IMG/VR virus record: IMGVR_UViG_3300013126_002726
Location: 1-22,976 of that record
Origin: a virus
DNA length: 22,976 bases
Reading direction: 5' to 3' (one strand)
Part shown: positions 14,606 through 22,865 of the stretch, piece after piece
Layout: each line of letters opens with the position of its first letter
Numbering within the stretch: the stretch's first letter is position 1
Program-made: the position numbers and the translations under genes
The notes under the pieces: generated by a model
The model's database searches: none
The model's input: only the letters and a program-made list of their open reading frames with translations
Told to the model about the DNA's origin: nothing

Positions 14606-15289
14606 TTATTTATATAATACTAACAACTTATCACACTGATGAAGACCTGAATATTGATATTTATGTCGTGGTTCTATAAATAGAATATTTGAATAATACT
14701 GTTTAAATGGTTCTATTGCTTCTGCAAATTTTTCATCTACATAATCTTTACCTTTATGCACTACTGGATAAATATCTTCTATTATCATTATACCTCCTGG
14801 TTTAATATATTTATGCATTACTTCAATAAAATTAATTTGAGTATCAAATTTATGACAACTGTCTTCAATTACGACATCAAATTCTCCGCCTGATCTATCC
14901 ATAGCATCTATAATTGTATCCTTAAAATAAGCGTCTAACCAAAAATATTTTGTATTTGGTAAATTTTCATTTTCCATACTATCTAAAAATTCTTTTACAT
15001 GATCAAATCCAAAAATATCAGCTTCTTTAAAATATTCTCTGAAACATCTCATTGATTGACCATATTGAACTCCGATTTCTGCTAATCTAAATTTTTTGTT
15101 TCTTAATCTTGAAAATAAAAAATCATAAATTCCTGTATAAGCATGTCCATATTCAATTGGATTGTGTACATAATTTGCTATTGGACTACTTAATGGTGAT
15201 TTATCAGTTCTATATTTTGCTCCTAATAAACACAAATCAGTGACTGATTCGGTAGAATCGATTATTAATTTATTTATTTTAAAACTCAT
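14606..15289 (-). CDS. SAM-dependent sugar O-methyltransferase (MycE/cephalosporin-hydroxylase-like group)
   Basis: The 227-residue protein shows the pattern of a class of macrolide- and polysaccharide-sugar methyltransferases. GAKYRTDK (23-30) comes first, then GHAYTGIYDFLFSRLR (48-63), then the SAM motif LAEIGVQYGQSM (69-80). FGFDHV carries the acidic residue, FDVVIEDSCHKFDTQ the metal- or acceptor-side residues, and GGIMIIEDIYP follows. It likely adds a methyl group to a hydroxyl of a nucleotide sugar or glycan. Its ATG overlaps TGA 15286-15288, the natural end of the upstream epimerase frame, as ATGA. This coupling only works if the epimerase is translated past its internal TAG, so expression here may depend on readthrough or on re-initiation. 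Confidence 0.75.
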   Translation of the reverse strand: MSFKINKLIIDSTESVTDLCLLGAKYRTDKSPLSSPIANYVHNPIEYGHAYTGIYDFLFSRLRNKKFRLAEIGVQYGQSMRCFREYFKEADIFGFDHVKEFLDSMENENLPNTKYFWLDAYFKDTIIDAMDRSGGEFDVVIEDSCHKFDTQINFIEVMHKYIKPGGIMIIEDIYPVVHKGKDYVDEKFAEAIEPFKQYYSNILFIEPRHKYQYSGLHQCDKLLVLYK

Positions 15290-15483
15290 AGATTTGTAAA
15301 GTCTTTGTTCTTATATTTGTTAATTAGTTTATAACCTTGTAATAATTCTTGAATGCCATCATCTAAAGAATATTTTGGACTCCATCCAAGAGATTCTAAT
15401 TTTTTATTAGATACCATATAATTTCTTTGATCAAAGTCCTTTTTAAATTCATTTTGAACTATTAATAATTCGGGTACATATTC
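15286..15483 (-). pseudogene. distal part of the epimerase gene beyond an in-frame amber codon
   Basis: Directly after TAG 15484-15486, in the same frame, 65 sense codons follow before TGA 15286-15288. They look like a normal C-terminus of an extended SDR sugar epimerase: KKDFDQRNYMVSNKKLESLG, then WSPKYSLDDGIQELLQGY. The end overlaps the next start as ATGA, like most junctions of this operon. The full frame (15286-16224) is 312 codons including the TAG, the normal length of the family. A point change to TAG, natural readthrough or a sequence error are the possible causes. Confidence 0.8.
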
Positions 15484-16224
15484 CTAAATTTTTTCAGCTA
15501 GTTGTAGTTTATTACAATTTGCAGAAGACAGTCCTACATTATAAGCATTGCTATTACATTTATCGTAATTTTCAATCATGAAAAGAAATGTGTTAGCAAT
15601 ATCACGAATATGAATATAGTTTCTAATAAAATGAGATTCAAATAGTACTAAATAACCATCGGTAATAGCTTTATATGTTAAGTCATTAACTAATAAATCC
15701 ATTCTCATTCTGTATGAAATACCAAACACTGTTGCTAATCTTAAGGCAATACCATTTTGGTTATCCAACAATGCCTTTTCTGCATCACATTTAGTTTCTG
15801 CATATAAAGATAATGGTTTAAATGGACTTTCTTCAGTAATTATTTCTGTAGAAGATCCATATTGACTATTTGTATTTGGAAGAATAATCTTTTTATTTTT
15901 ACCGGCAAATTTTAATACATTTACGATATGTTTATAATTAACATCGATTGCTACTTGAGGGTATGATTTACAAGCAGGCATACCAACGATTGCAGCCAAT
16001 GGGATAATAACGTCTACACTATCTACTAATTCTTTTAAAAGAGTTTCATTTCTAACATCACCGTGTACAAATTTAAATTGTTTATTGTGACAAAACCCTA
16101 AGAGAGACAATTGATTATAAATTAAACTGTCTAAAACTGTAACATTATATCCACTTTGTAATAATTTTTCTGTAAGAATAGAACCAATATAACCCGCACC
16201 ACCTGTAATAAGAACATTATTCAT
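15484..16224 (-). CDS. NAD-dependent sugar epimerase/dehydratase (extended SDR), interrupted by TAG
   Basis: The 246 residues before the stop contain the NAD-binding GGAGYIG (8-14), HGDVRN, PLAAIVG, the catalytic-region PNTNSQYG (116-123) and the active-site Y141-x3-K145 (YAETK). FIRNYIHIRDIA and NAYNVGLS in the substrate domain follow. Such enzymes epimerise, dehydrate or reduce nucleotide-activated sugars. The frame is cut by TAG at 15484-15486, codon 247, after LAEKI, where relatives usually have Lys or Gln. The missing C-terminal ~65 residues include substrate-binding and dimer-packing parts, so the short product may be inactive unless the TAG is read through. The ATG is coupled by ATGA to the nucleosidase-like gene upstream. 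Confidence 0.8.
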   Translation of the reverse strand: MNNVLITGGAGYIGSILTEKLLQSGYNVTVLDSLIYNQLSLLGFCHNKQFKFVHGDVRNETLLKELVDSVDVIIPLAAIVGMPACKSYPQVAIDVNYKHIVNVLKFAGKNKKIILPNTNSQYGSSTEIITEESPFKPLSLYAETKCDAEKALLDNQNGIALRLATVFGISYRMRMDLLVNDLTYKAITDGYLVLFESHFIRNYIHIRDIANTFLFMIENYDKCNSNAYNVGLSSANCNKLQLAEKI

Positions 16225-16730
16225 AATAATTTTATAACACTTTCTTTTAATAAAAATCTACCTTTGTGGTAATTTTCAATCCAATCGGATTCTTGTTTAT
16301 TATCACCTACTATATCTGATATATATTTGAAACAAAAGAAATTTACTTTCTTTAATTGGCAAATTTTAGCAAATGCGAATCCTTCCATATCTATCAAATC
16401 ACATTTTCTTTCCGGTAAAGATTTTTGAAAAAAATCGAAGGTAGATAAAGTATATTTAGATGGATAAAACGTTAAAGTTTCAAGTTCATATGATGGATAC
16501 ATTATATCTCCTTGAATATAAATTCCACATTCATATACTTGATGTCTATCAACCGAAACTCCACCAGCGGTTCCTACATTTATTACATTTTTGATATTTG
16601 GGTTATCATACAAATGTGACAGTAGAGAGATACTAGCATTTACCTTACCTGCACCAGTATAAAGAATATTAAACTCTTCTTTAAATGGAAATTCTTGTTC
16701 TAATGCAGTAACAATTACATAATCTTTCAT
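16221..16730 (-). CDS. short MTA/SAH nucleosidase-like protein (PNP/UDP phosphorylase superfamily)
   Basis: The 169-residue protein keeps the main elements of 5'-methylthioadenosine/S-adenosylhomocysteine nucleosidase in a size about 60 residues below the usual ~230. TALEQEF has E11 at the position of the catalytic-water Glu. GAGKVNAS (27-34) is the glycine-rich loop and NVGTAGG (51-57) is the core strand. IDMEGFAFA (113-121) has E116 where MTAN has the ribose-binding Glu, and YISD (136-139) has D139 where MTAN has the proton-donor Asp. The enzyme would hydrolyse SAH, MTA or 5'-deoxyadenosine. In an operon with three SAM methyltransferases and a radical SAM enzyme that role makes sense. Another nucleoside or nucleotide substrate is possible. 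Confidence 0.7.
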   Translation of the reverse strand: MKDYVIVTALEQEFPFKEEFNILYTGAGKVNASISLLSHLYDNPNIKNVINVGTAGGVSVDRHQVYECGIYIQGDIMYPSYELETLTFYPSKYTLSTFDFFQKSLPERKCDLIDMEGFAFAKICQLKKVNFFCFKYISDIVGDNKQESDWIENYHKGRFLLKESVIKLL

Positions 16731-17611
16731 ATATTATTTAATACCGTTATTTCATCAAAAAATGAACAGAGTTGTTTTTCAAAAGAATCTTGTAACGCAA
16801 GATTATAATTATAATCAATATATTTTTTCATATCATAGTACATTTCGGGAGTAAGATTATTAATTATATTAATTAATTCTTCTTTTGTTTCAAATGTAAT
16901 TATACCACGTTTATCATAAAAATCTCCTATGTTTGGACATCCCCAATAGATAGGAACTGTTTTAGTACAAAATGATTCACCTATTTTTTCGGTATACCAA
17001 TTATTAGATTTAATGTTTTCAACACATACATGAAACATTGGTTCTTCATAACAAATACGTTTACCGAAAACTTGTGGACAGCTAAGTAAATGTTTTGGTA
17101 TATGATTTAAATCTTTATCATACTCATGATATCCAGGTCTAACATTGTTTTTTAAATCAAAATCATCCAATACTTTAAACCATTTTTTTGGTATATTAAT
17201 TTTATCGATTAAATCATAAATTTCATGTCTATATTTATGTCCGAATGATATATTTTTTATACCACATAGAAAGCTAACTTCAAATTTTTTGTTGACATTT
17301 AAAAATTTATCGTAAAACTCTTTATTGTCTTGTTGGTAATTACAAGTAAAAATTGATGTATTATCACAAGTTTTTGCAATATCTTCATTCCAAGTTAATA
17401 TAGCGGTATATAAATGGTGATTTTCTTTTATCCACGTATGATAACCAAAAAATTGATTTGGTTCATGTATCATAATAAAATTATATGGATTAATATTTAA
17501 TTCATACCTATTTTTTGGAAGATAATCATAGAAAAAGGTAAACGGTTTATCTTTAAACTTTTCTAAAAACCAAAAATCTTCTTGCTGTCTAAAATTAATA
17601 AACAATTTCAT
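16727..17611 (-). CDS. GT10-like (alpha-1,3-fucosyltransferase-type) glycosyltransferase
   Basis: The 294-residue protein carries the conserved C-terminal donor-binding region of family GT10. FHVCVENIKSNNWYTEKIGE (193-212) matches the fxxEN-x-YxTEK motif. FCTKTVPIYWGCPNIGDFY (214-232) matches the VPIxxGxPN motif, and IITFETKEELI follows. The N-terminal half (IMIHEPNQF, AILTWNEDI, KFEVSFLCGIKN) fits the acceptor-side domain. GT10 enzymes transfer fucose or a related 6-deoxy sugar from GDP; a 3-deoxy analogue such as colitose would fit the ColD-like enzyme, but this is only inference. There is no membrane anchor, so it is a soluble, cytoplasmic enzyme. ATGA overlaps lie at both ends. Confidence 0.75.
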   Translation of the reverse strand: MKLFINFRQQEDFWFLEKFKDKPFTFFYDYLPKNRYELNINPYNFIMIHEPNQFFGYHTWIKENHHLYTAILTWNEDIAKTCDNTSIFTCNYQQDNKEFYDKFLNVNKKFEVSFLCGIKNISFGHKYRHEIYDLIDKINIPKKWFKVLDDFDLKNNVRPGYHEYDKDLNHIPKHLLSCPQVFGKRICYEEPMFHVCVENIKSNNWYTEKIGESFCTKTVPIYWGCPNIGDFYDKRGIITFETKEELINIINNLTPEMYYDMKKYIDYNYNLALQDSFEKQLCSFFDEITVLNNI

Positions 17612-18483
17612 AACTTATTTAAAAATTCATGTACGGATTCATCAAAATTGTTTTTTGCAATATTCATGTATTCGTCTTTTTTATTGATGGATGTAATGTA
17701 ATCTTTGTATGGGTTAAACCTAAATTTATTATTTTCAATGATAATTTCATTATTAATTAAATATTGAGATGCAAAAAAATCTTTCTGTTGTCCATAAATA
17801 CAACACATCATTATAAATGTGTCATCCATATAGTATGGTCCCATTCTATCCGGAATATCTACTTTTTTTATTAAATTATTTGATAATAATGTAAACCATC
17901 CGCTTGCAAATTTAAATGTATTAATTTTAGTAATATTTACATCACCAACTAATCCAGTGGTTTCATATGGATCTCTATTAAAATAGTTTTCTTTAGATGC
18001 TTCTTCTTTTAAAGAGTGTGTATTTGTAATTACATCCCATGTATTATCCCATATTCGGGTAGTTTCCGGCGTAATAATAATATATTTTTCCGATTTAGAT
18101 AATTGTTTATAAGCTTCTACTATATAAAATAAAAGACTGACATCAAAAATTATATCTACATCTAACCAAATAAATGCATTCGGATTATACTTTCTTCCTG
18201 AAAGTCTATGTAGATCAGTACATCCTAAAACTTCATTGTTTTTGCTTATCCAAAATCTTGTTTTTGCCCATGACGTTGTTAATTTTTCAAAATTATTTAA
18301 TTTATTTTCAAAAAATTTTAAATCTAATTTACTGTTTTCCCAATCGGTCAAATTCGCATTAAGACATACTTCTACTAAAAAGTGATCATTCTTAATATAA
18401 TTATGACTTTTTTTAAGTTGAATTAAAGTTTGTTCTAATTGATCTATTTCGGCCGGCATTATGTGTATTAAAATTTCAATCAT
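17608..18483 (-). CDS. putative GT-A-type glycosyltransferase
   Basis: The 291-residue protein has an N-terminal strand typical of GT-A enzymes (IEILIHIMPAEIDQLEQTL) and a clear DxD site in FIWLDVDIIFDVSLL (104-118), D108 and D110. Later, FASGWFTLLSNNLI, MGPYYMDDTFIMM and IYGQQKDFF resemble the acceptor and catalytic-base region of chondroitin-synthase- or GT2-like enzymes. I cannot place it in a named CAZy family. It overlaps the upstream oxidoreductase gene by 8 bases and is joined to the GT10-like gene by ATGA. A transferase acting in the same pathway is the simplest reading. Confidence 0.6.
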   Translation of the reverse strand: MIEILIHIMPAEIDQLEQTLIQLKKSHNYIKNDHFLVEVCLNANLTDWENSKLDLKFFENKLNNFEKLTTSWAKTRFWISKNNEVLGCTDLHRLSGRKYNPNAFIWLDVDIIFDVSLLFYIVEAYKQLSKSEKYIIITPETTRIWDNTWDVITNTHSLKEEASKENYFNRDPYETTGLVGDVNITKINTFKFASGWFTLLSNNLIKKVDIPDRMGPYYMDDTFIMMCCIYGQQKDFFASQYLINNEIIIENNKFRFNPYKDYITSINKKDEYMNIAKNNFDESVHEFLNKL

Positions 18484-19174
18484 AAAAATATGTTAAGATC
18501 TTTGTTGTTTCTAAAGTCATGTGATGATTACTAATATAATCAATTTTATTTTCAAAACACAATTGTATAGACTCATTTAAAGGATCATTTGTTGGCAGTG
18601 ATAAGTCAAGAATATAATCGTCAATTTTAATGATTTTTGTTTTATTTCCTTGATACTCTCTATCATAGTCTATTTTAACTAGAACGTCTTTATAGATAAA
18701 ACTAACTTTAAATTTATTATATGTATTTTTATTTATCTTAAGATTTTCAATAAAATGAACTCCTAAAAAATGTATAATCAAATACAAATCATGATATAAT
18801 AAATCATTTAAAATGTTGTCTTTAAATGGCCCATTTTTATACCATATAAATTCAATTACTTTTTTTGGAATTAAATTATATTGTTTAATTTCATTCCTAA
18901 ATAAGAATAAATTGTCTATATATAATTTTTTATTTAATGATATTGATAAATCAATTAATTCTTGTGTTTGTTCTACACTTAACGTTAAAGGTTTTTCACA
19001 GAATATATTCTTTCCTTTATTAAGATATTCTTTTACTATAGAAAAATGAGAAACTGGCGGAGTTGTTACAAAAATCCAATCTACATCATCATATGGTGGA
19101 TTAATAATACAATTATTTAGTTTGCTATGAACTATTTTTCCCCAATATCCATATCCTATTAACCCCGATTTCAT
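18476..19174 (-). CDS. shortened Gfo/Idh/MocA-family NAD(P) oxidoreductase
   Basis: The 232-residue protein begins with the dinucleotide motif GLIGYGYWG (4-12), followed by VDWIFVTTPPVSHF (31-44) and the family hallmark FCEKPLTL (58-65) with catalytic-type K61. The family is usually 320-380 residues. About 40-45 residues are missing between the Gly-rich loop and the TPP-x-x-H strand, the part that carries beta2 and the acidic ribose-binding residue. The C-terminal sheet domain is also short. It is coupled by ATGA to an FAD oxidoreductase, a common pairing in surface-sugar loci. It might oxidise or reduce a nucleotide sugar, but the trimmed Rossmann domain makes normal cofactor use doubtful. 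Confidence 0.7.
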   Translation of the reverse strand: MKSGLIGYGYWGKIVHSKLNNCIINPPYDDVDWIFVTTPPVSHFSIVKEYLNKGKNIFCEKPLTLSVEQTQELIDLSISLNKKLYIDNLFLFRNEIKQYNLIPKKVIEFIWYKNGPFKDNILNDLLYHDLYLIIHFLGVHFIENLKINKNTYNKFKVSFIYKDVLVKIDYDREYQGNKTKIIKIDDYILDLSLPTNDPLNESIQLCFENKIDYISNHHMTLETTKILTYFYD

Positions 19175-20187
19175 ACATTATAAAGTAATTTATTTTTAAT
19201 TTTTTTAGCAATTACAACACAAGTTGAAATCTTACCTGAAAATACAGTAACGTAATTTGGTTTATCTGTATATGTTATTATTTTAGTAAGTCGTTCATCA
19301 TTCTTATTAATTGGTAATACTCTTATAGTTCTCCAATAATCAGTATATTTTACATCTTTTAAAAATGGATAATATCTCATGGAATCTTTTTTTATTAATT
19401 CTAAATTATCTGATATATCTTTTTTTGTATCTTTTATTTCACTGTCAGAACTTTGAATTACAGAATGTTTTACATGATACAGTAAAAACTTATTTTCTTT
19501 TATACCATTTGGCATTACTGAACAGTAGTCGCCATCCATAATAGTAAGTCCAATTTTTTCATGGTTATATTCAAATATAGGAATTATTACATCTTGATAT
19601 TTAAAATTAATCGAATCAACGCCAACTATTTTGTTTACTTTATTAATACCAGAATATGAACAGTTAATAATGTAGTCATAGTTTAAATAACTTTCATTAA
19701 AAGATTCGTTTAATTTTACGTTAACGTTATTAATTCTAGAAATAATAATTTCTTTCAATATATTCCAGTCATATATTGGTTCGGTTACTCTAAAACAATC
19801 ATCAATTAAATTCGGATTAATTATATTAAATTTAGGAAATTCTGATTGATAAGGGATACCTACCGTATCACAAAATATTTTATATTCTTTTGAGTTGACT
19901 TTACTATTATATTTACCAATTGCATAATAATTTTTAAAATTTGAAACTATTGAATCTTTATAATAGTTTTCAAAAAGTAAAATTCCTTCCAAACTCTGCT
20001 TTGCAGTTTCAATGCTTCTCGGATAATGATAACCATAATGAATACGATTATGATTGCATTTAGATGCATTTATCATTAATTCGGAATCTCTTTCTATCAA
20101 AGTTACGTCGAAGTGATTAGATAATTCAATCGCAGTTGTACATCCGAACAATCCACCGCCAATTATTAATACTTTTTTAATTGACAT
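19171..20187 (-). CDS. FAD-dependent oxidoreductase (DAO superfamily)
   Basis: The 338-residue protein starts with VLIIGGGLFGCTTAIEL (6-22), the FAD-binding Rossmann loop, and the acidic end of beta2 is in VTLIERD (28-34). NHNRIHYGYHYPRS (45-58) is the DAO-type segment after the first helix. A later YDYIINCSYSGIN strand and a C-terminal VTVFSGKIST region complete the FAD site. It is a different branch from the L-2-hydroxyglutarate oxidase gene. Relatives with the RIHYGYHYPRS motif occur beside sugar oxidoreductases in polysaccharide clusters; the exact reaction is not known to me. Its stop is joined to the Gfo/Idh/MocA gene by ATGA, so the two may act in sequence. Confidence 0.7.
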   Translation of the reverse strand: MSIKKVLIIGGGLFGCTTAIELSNHFDVTLIERDSELMINASKCNHNRIHYGYHYPRSIETAKQSLEGILLFENYYKDSIVSNFKNYYAIGKYNSKVNSKEYKIFCDTVGIPYQSEFPKFNIINPNLIDDCFRVTEPIYDWNILKEIIISRINNVNVKLNESFNESYLNYDYIINCSYSGINKVNKIVGVDSINFKYQDVIIPIFEYNHEKIGLTIMDGDYCSVMPNGIKENKFLLYHVKHSVIQSSDSEIKDTKKDISDNLELIKKDSMRYYPFLKDVKYTDYWRTIRVLPINKNDERLTKIITYTDKPNYVTVFSGKISTCVVIAKKIKNKLLYNV

Positions 20188-20190
20188 AAT

Positions 20191-20859
20191 TTATACTTTA
20201 AATCCTTTATTTTCTTCTTCCGTAAACATTTTATTATACTTTACATTTGTTTGAATTTGTTTTTCAATTGTTTTGTTATGATGTAAAGCTAATTCATATA
20301 TTGCCGGTAAATGAACAAACGTCTTTGACCCTTCTATTTTTTCATGTAATCTACGTTTCCATTCAATATAAGGTAGATTTTTAAATAATCTACCCTGTGG
20401 ATCTGGCCAATTTACAATTAATCTATCTTCATAAGGAGTCAATCTCCATCCCCATTGTGCTGAGTTTTGTTGATTGACTCCTTTGAAATCATTTATACGA
20501 GGAATCCAAAACAATTCTATATCGTTATTTAACTCAATTAATTCTTTTAGATTTTCTAATAACGTTTCGGATGGTAATTCATCATCGTCAATTTGAAAAA
20601 TATATTCTCCTAGACATTGACTTTTACCATAGTTTTTATGTTCACTATAATTTCTATCTAATTTATGTTTATAAATTCTAAAGAAGTTAGTATTAGATAT
20701 ACTGTTTAATACTTGTAATGTATTTTGGTCGTCACTATAATCATCTAAAATAACACACTCGTTGTTTTCACTATATTTAGATAGTCTGTCTAGTAAAGGT
20801 TGTAGACCGTACCCAGTATTTTTAGTGGTTACTAAATATGATATTAGTGGTTTTGACAT
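20191..20859 (-). CDS. family GT2-like glycosyltransferase
   Basis: The 222-residue protein opens with ISYLVTTKNTGYGLQPLLDRL (6-26), followed by CVILDDYSDD (35-44) with the first acidic site and YIFQIDDDELPSETLL (87-102) with the DxD motif, D91-D93. WKRRLHEKI is the later conserved basic segment near the acceptor site. This is the regular layout of a short, soluble family-2 inverting glycosyltransferase of the kind that extends O-antigen or capsule chains. It lies one base downstream of the GT4-like gene and 3 bases upstream of the FAD oxidoreductase gene. The sugar donor is not predictable. Confidence 0.8.
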   Translation of the reverse strand: MSKPLISYLVTTKNTGYGLQPLLDRLSKYSENNECVILDDYSDDQNTLQVLNSISNTNFFRIYKHKLDRNYSEHKNYGKSQCLGEYIFQIDDDELPSETLLENLKELIELNNDIELFWIPRINDFKGVNQQNSAQWGWRLTPYEDRLIVNWPDPQGRLFKNLPYIEWKRRLHEKIEGSKTFVHLPAIYELALHHNKTIEKQIQTNVKYNKMFTEEENKGFKV

Positions 20860-20860
20860 A

Positions 20861-22171
20861 TTAAGATACTTTACTTATTTTTGGTAACTCAATTTTCTTT
20901 AATTTAGGAAGAACAATTTTCTTTTCTACTGCAAACTCAGGTACATATTTATCTAAAATACTCCATAATTTAGTATCCATAGATTGTAAACTAAATTTCT
21001 CTGCATTTTCAAGTCTTAATTGTTCTGCTTTATCTGTATAAGATTGGTTATAACTGTGATAATATTGTTTAAATTTATCTTCTGCCAATCCATAAGCAAC
21101 ATAAAACCAACTAGATTCTTTAATTAACCAATCATTTGCAGAAGAAGGATCAATTGGTTTGATACTTCCTTCAAAGAAGGATGCATATTTTGGATTTAAA
21201 AAGTCTAAGTGACCGCTCCAATTTGATGATAATACTGGTTTACCACTTAGAGTAGCCAATAATAATGGATGACCGAATCCTTCACCATGAGTAAAACTTA
21301 CATGAACTTTTACTTTATTATGATTTAACAATCCATTCATTTCTACTTGTGAAAGTTCACCGTGTAATAAGTATACATTAGGACAAACTCCTTCAATTTC
21401 TGATTGAATTTGTTTAATTCTACTTAAAATTAAATCACGATCAACTGCGGAAAAATTTACTCCATTAGTTTTTAGCAATAAACAAGGTCTATTTTCCGAA
21501 GATTTATTTTTAAATGCATTACAAAATGTTTTGATAAGGTTACCAATATCTTTTCTATCACCGTATAAACTTTGGTGTGTCCATTGTCCAACAAACAAAA
21601 ATGCAAATTTTTCTGGAATTTTAGATAAAACGTTATCAATAGATTCAATTTTATCTTCTATTTTTTTGTAAATTGAAGTATCTGCACCCCAAAAACAAAT
21701 TTCAATTGGTTTTTCATTTTTTAATATTTCTTTTCTACCATCTTCATATTGTTTTTGATATTGAACAGATTCAAATACTTTTTTAACATGATTACTTGTA
21801 ACAATATTCATGTTCATTCTATTCATACCTTCAACAAATTGTCCAGAAGGCATGGTAGTTTCAATACCAGCAGTAATTCCTATATTATATTTACCTGCAG
21901 GCTGAAATTCGTTTGGAATACTAATTTGTACGAACAAATCAGGTTGTTTATTTAAATTTTGAGATAAAAACATTGATGCTAGTTGTTTATCTTCTTCAGT
22001 AGATAATTCATCAATTGTTGTTTTTGATGGACATCCGCCCCATCTGGTAGGCGCAATTTTAACATCATATTTACCATATCTAACAATACTTTTTGCTAAA
22101 TCCGTTGCTAAATCGCCATATCCACTTCGGTTGAATACGGGCCCTTGAATCACACATAATGGTTTACTCAT
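20861..22171 (-). CDS. GT4-like (GT-B fold) glycosyltransferase
   Basis: The 436-residue protein has an N-terminal acceptor domain with NRSGYGDLATDLAKSI (14-29) and an IGITAGIETTMPSG segment (97-110). The C-terminal donor domain holds FLFVGQW (191-197) and the GT4 donor motif GEGFGHPLLLATLSGKPV (296-313), where E297 lies in the E-x7-E-like region. WSGHLDFL follows. The last ~22 residues are a basic repeat-like tail (LPKLKKIELPKISK), perhaps binding membrane lipid. An AGGA lies 8 bases before the ATG. It is the first glycan gene after dUTPase, separated by 4 bases, and so may be transcribed together with nucleotide-metabolism genes upstream. Confidence 0.8.
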   Translation of the reverse strand: MSKPLCVIQGPVFNRSGYGDLATDLAKSIVRYGKYDVKIAPTRWGGCPSKTTIDELSTEEDKQLASMFLSQNLNKQPDLFVQISIPNEFQPAGKYNIGITAGIETTMPSGQFVEGMNRMNMNIVTSNHVKKVFESVQYQKQYEDGRKEILKNEKPIEICFWGADTSIYKKIEDKIESIDNVLSKIPEKFAFLFVGQWTHQSLYGDRKDIGNLIKTFCNAFKNKSSENRPCLLLKTNGVNFSAVDRDLILSRIKQIQSEIEGVCPNVYLLHGELSQVEMNGLLNHNKVKVHVSFTHGEGFGHPLLLATLSGKPVLSSNWSGHLDFLNPKYASFFEGSIKPIDPSSANDWLIKESSWFYVAYGLAEDKFKQYYHSYNQSYTDKAEQLRLENAEKFSLQSMDTKLWSILDKYVPEFAVEKKIVLPKLKKIELPKISKVS

Positions 22172-22175
22172 AAAT

Positions 22176-22865
22176 TTATCCTAATTGTCTTTCTCTTTCT
22201 TTGATTGAGTCTACGTATTTTTTTGATGGTGGAGATACATTACTACTAATTTTTTCATATAAATCAGCAATATTTCTCATTTGTTGTTTTGAATGTTCGG
22301 TTGGTTTAGTATTTGTACTACCAAAACCACCTTCTCCTCTGTTGGTAATATCTAATTCATCCACTAATACAAATTCTACATTTTCTACTTTAGTCACTTT
22401 GAGTTGACAAACTTTATCTCCTTTACCGTAAAGTTTGGCGTTGTTAACGTAACCTTCAATTAGATTATCGGTTCTAATTTTATAATCTTCTGGTTGCCAG
22501 ATATATTTAAATCGAAGTAGTATTTCACCACGATAATCAGCGTCAATCAGTCCAATGCAGTTCGCCAATACTAGATTATACTTACTTACACTGCTACGAG
22601 GAAATGCTAAAATATCATAATCCATTAATTCAAAAGCTCCAAACATGTTTCCGCCAAAATTTGATTGTCTTTGAACAGCTAATTTAAGATTAGTTTTATA
22701 TTGAACATAATCAATTCGTTTATATGATCCGTTTTCATATTTTTCGCCAACTATTTCAGAATCACTCGTAACTATTACATCATAACCAGTAGCACGTTCA
22801 CTACCTTTCTTGGGTAGATTTTCTACGTCTTGATAATCTTCATTTTTTAATACTTGAATTTTCAT
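22176..22865 (-). CDS. dut: dUTPase (dUTP diphosphatase, trimeric type)
   Basis: All five motifs of the homotrimeric dUTPase are present in order: ATGYDV (25-30), PRSSVSKYNL (89-98), NCIGLIDADYRGEI (102-115), YGKGDKVCQL (146-155) and RGEGGFGST (176-184). The enzyme hydrolyses dUTP to dUMP and PPi, keeping uracil out of DNA. At 229 residues it is longer than the common ~150. About 25 additional residues lie between motifs 1 and 2 (around EKYENGSYKRIDYV), and a charged ~45-residue tail follows the last motif, where the ordinary enzyme ends. Its ATG overlaps the stop of the upstream gene as ATGA. It marks the boundary of the nucleotide-metabolism part with the glycan locus. Confidence 0.9.
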   Translation of the reverse strand: MKIQVLKNEDYQDVENLPKKGSERATGYDVIVTSDSEIVGEKYENGSYKRIDYVQYKTNLKLAVQRQSNFGGNMFGAFELMDYDILAFPRSSVSKYNLVLANCIGLIDADYRGEILLRFKYIWQPEDYKIRTDNLIEGYVNNAKLYGKGDKVCQLKVTKVENVEFVLVDELDITNRGEGGFGSTNTKPTEHSKQQMRNIADLYEKISSNVSPPSKKYVDSIKERERQLG

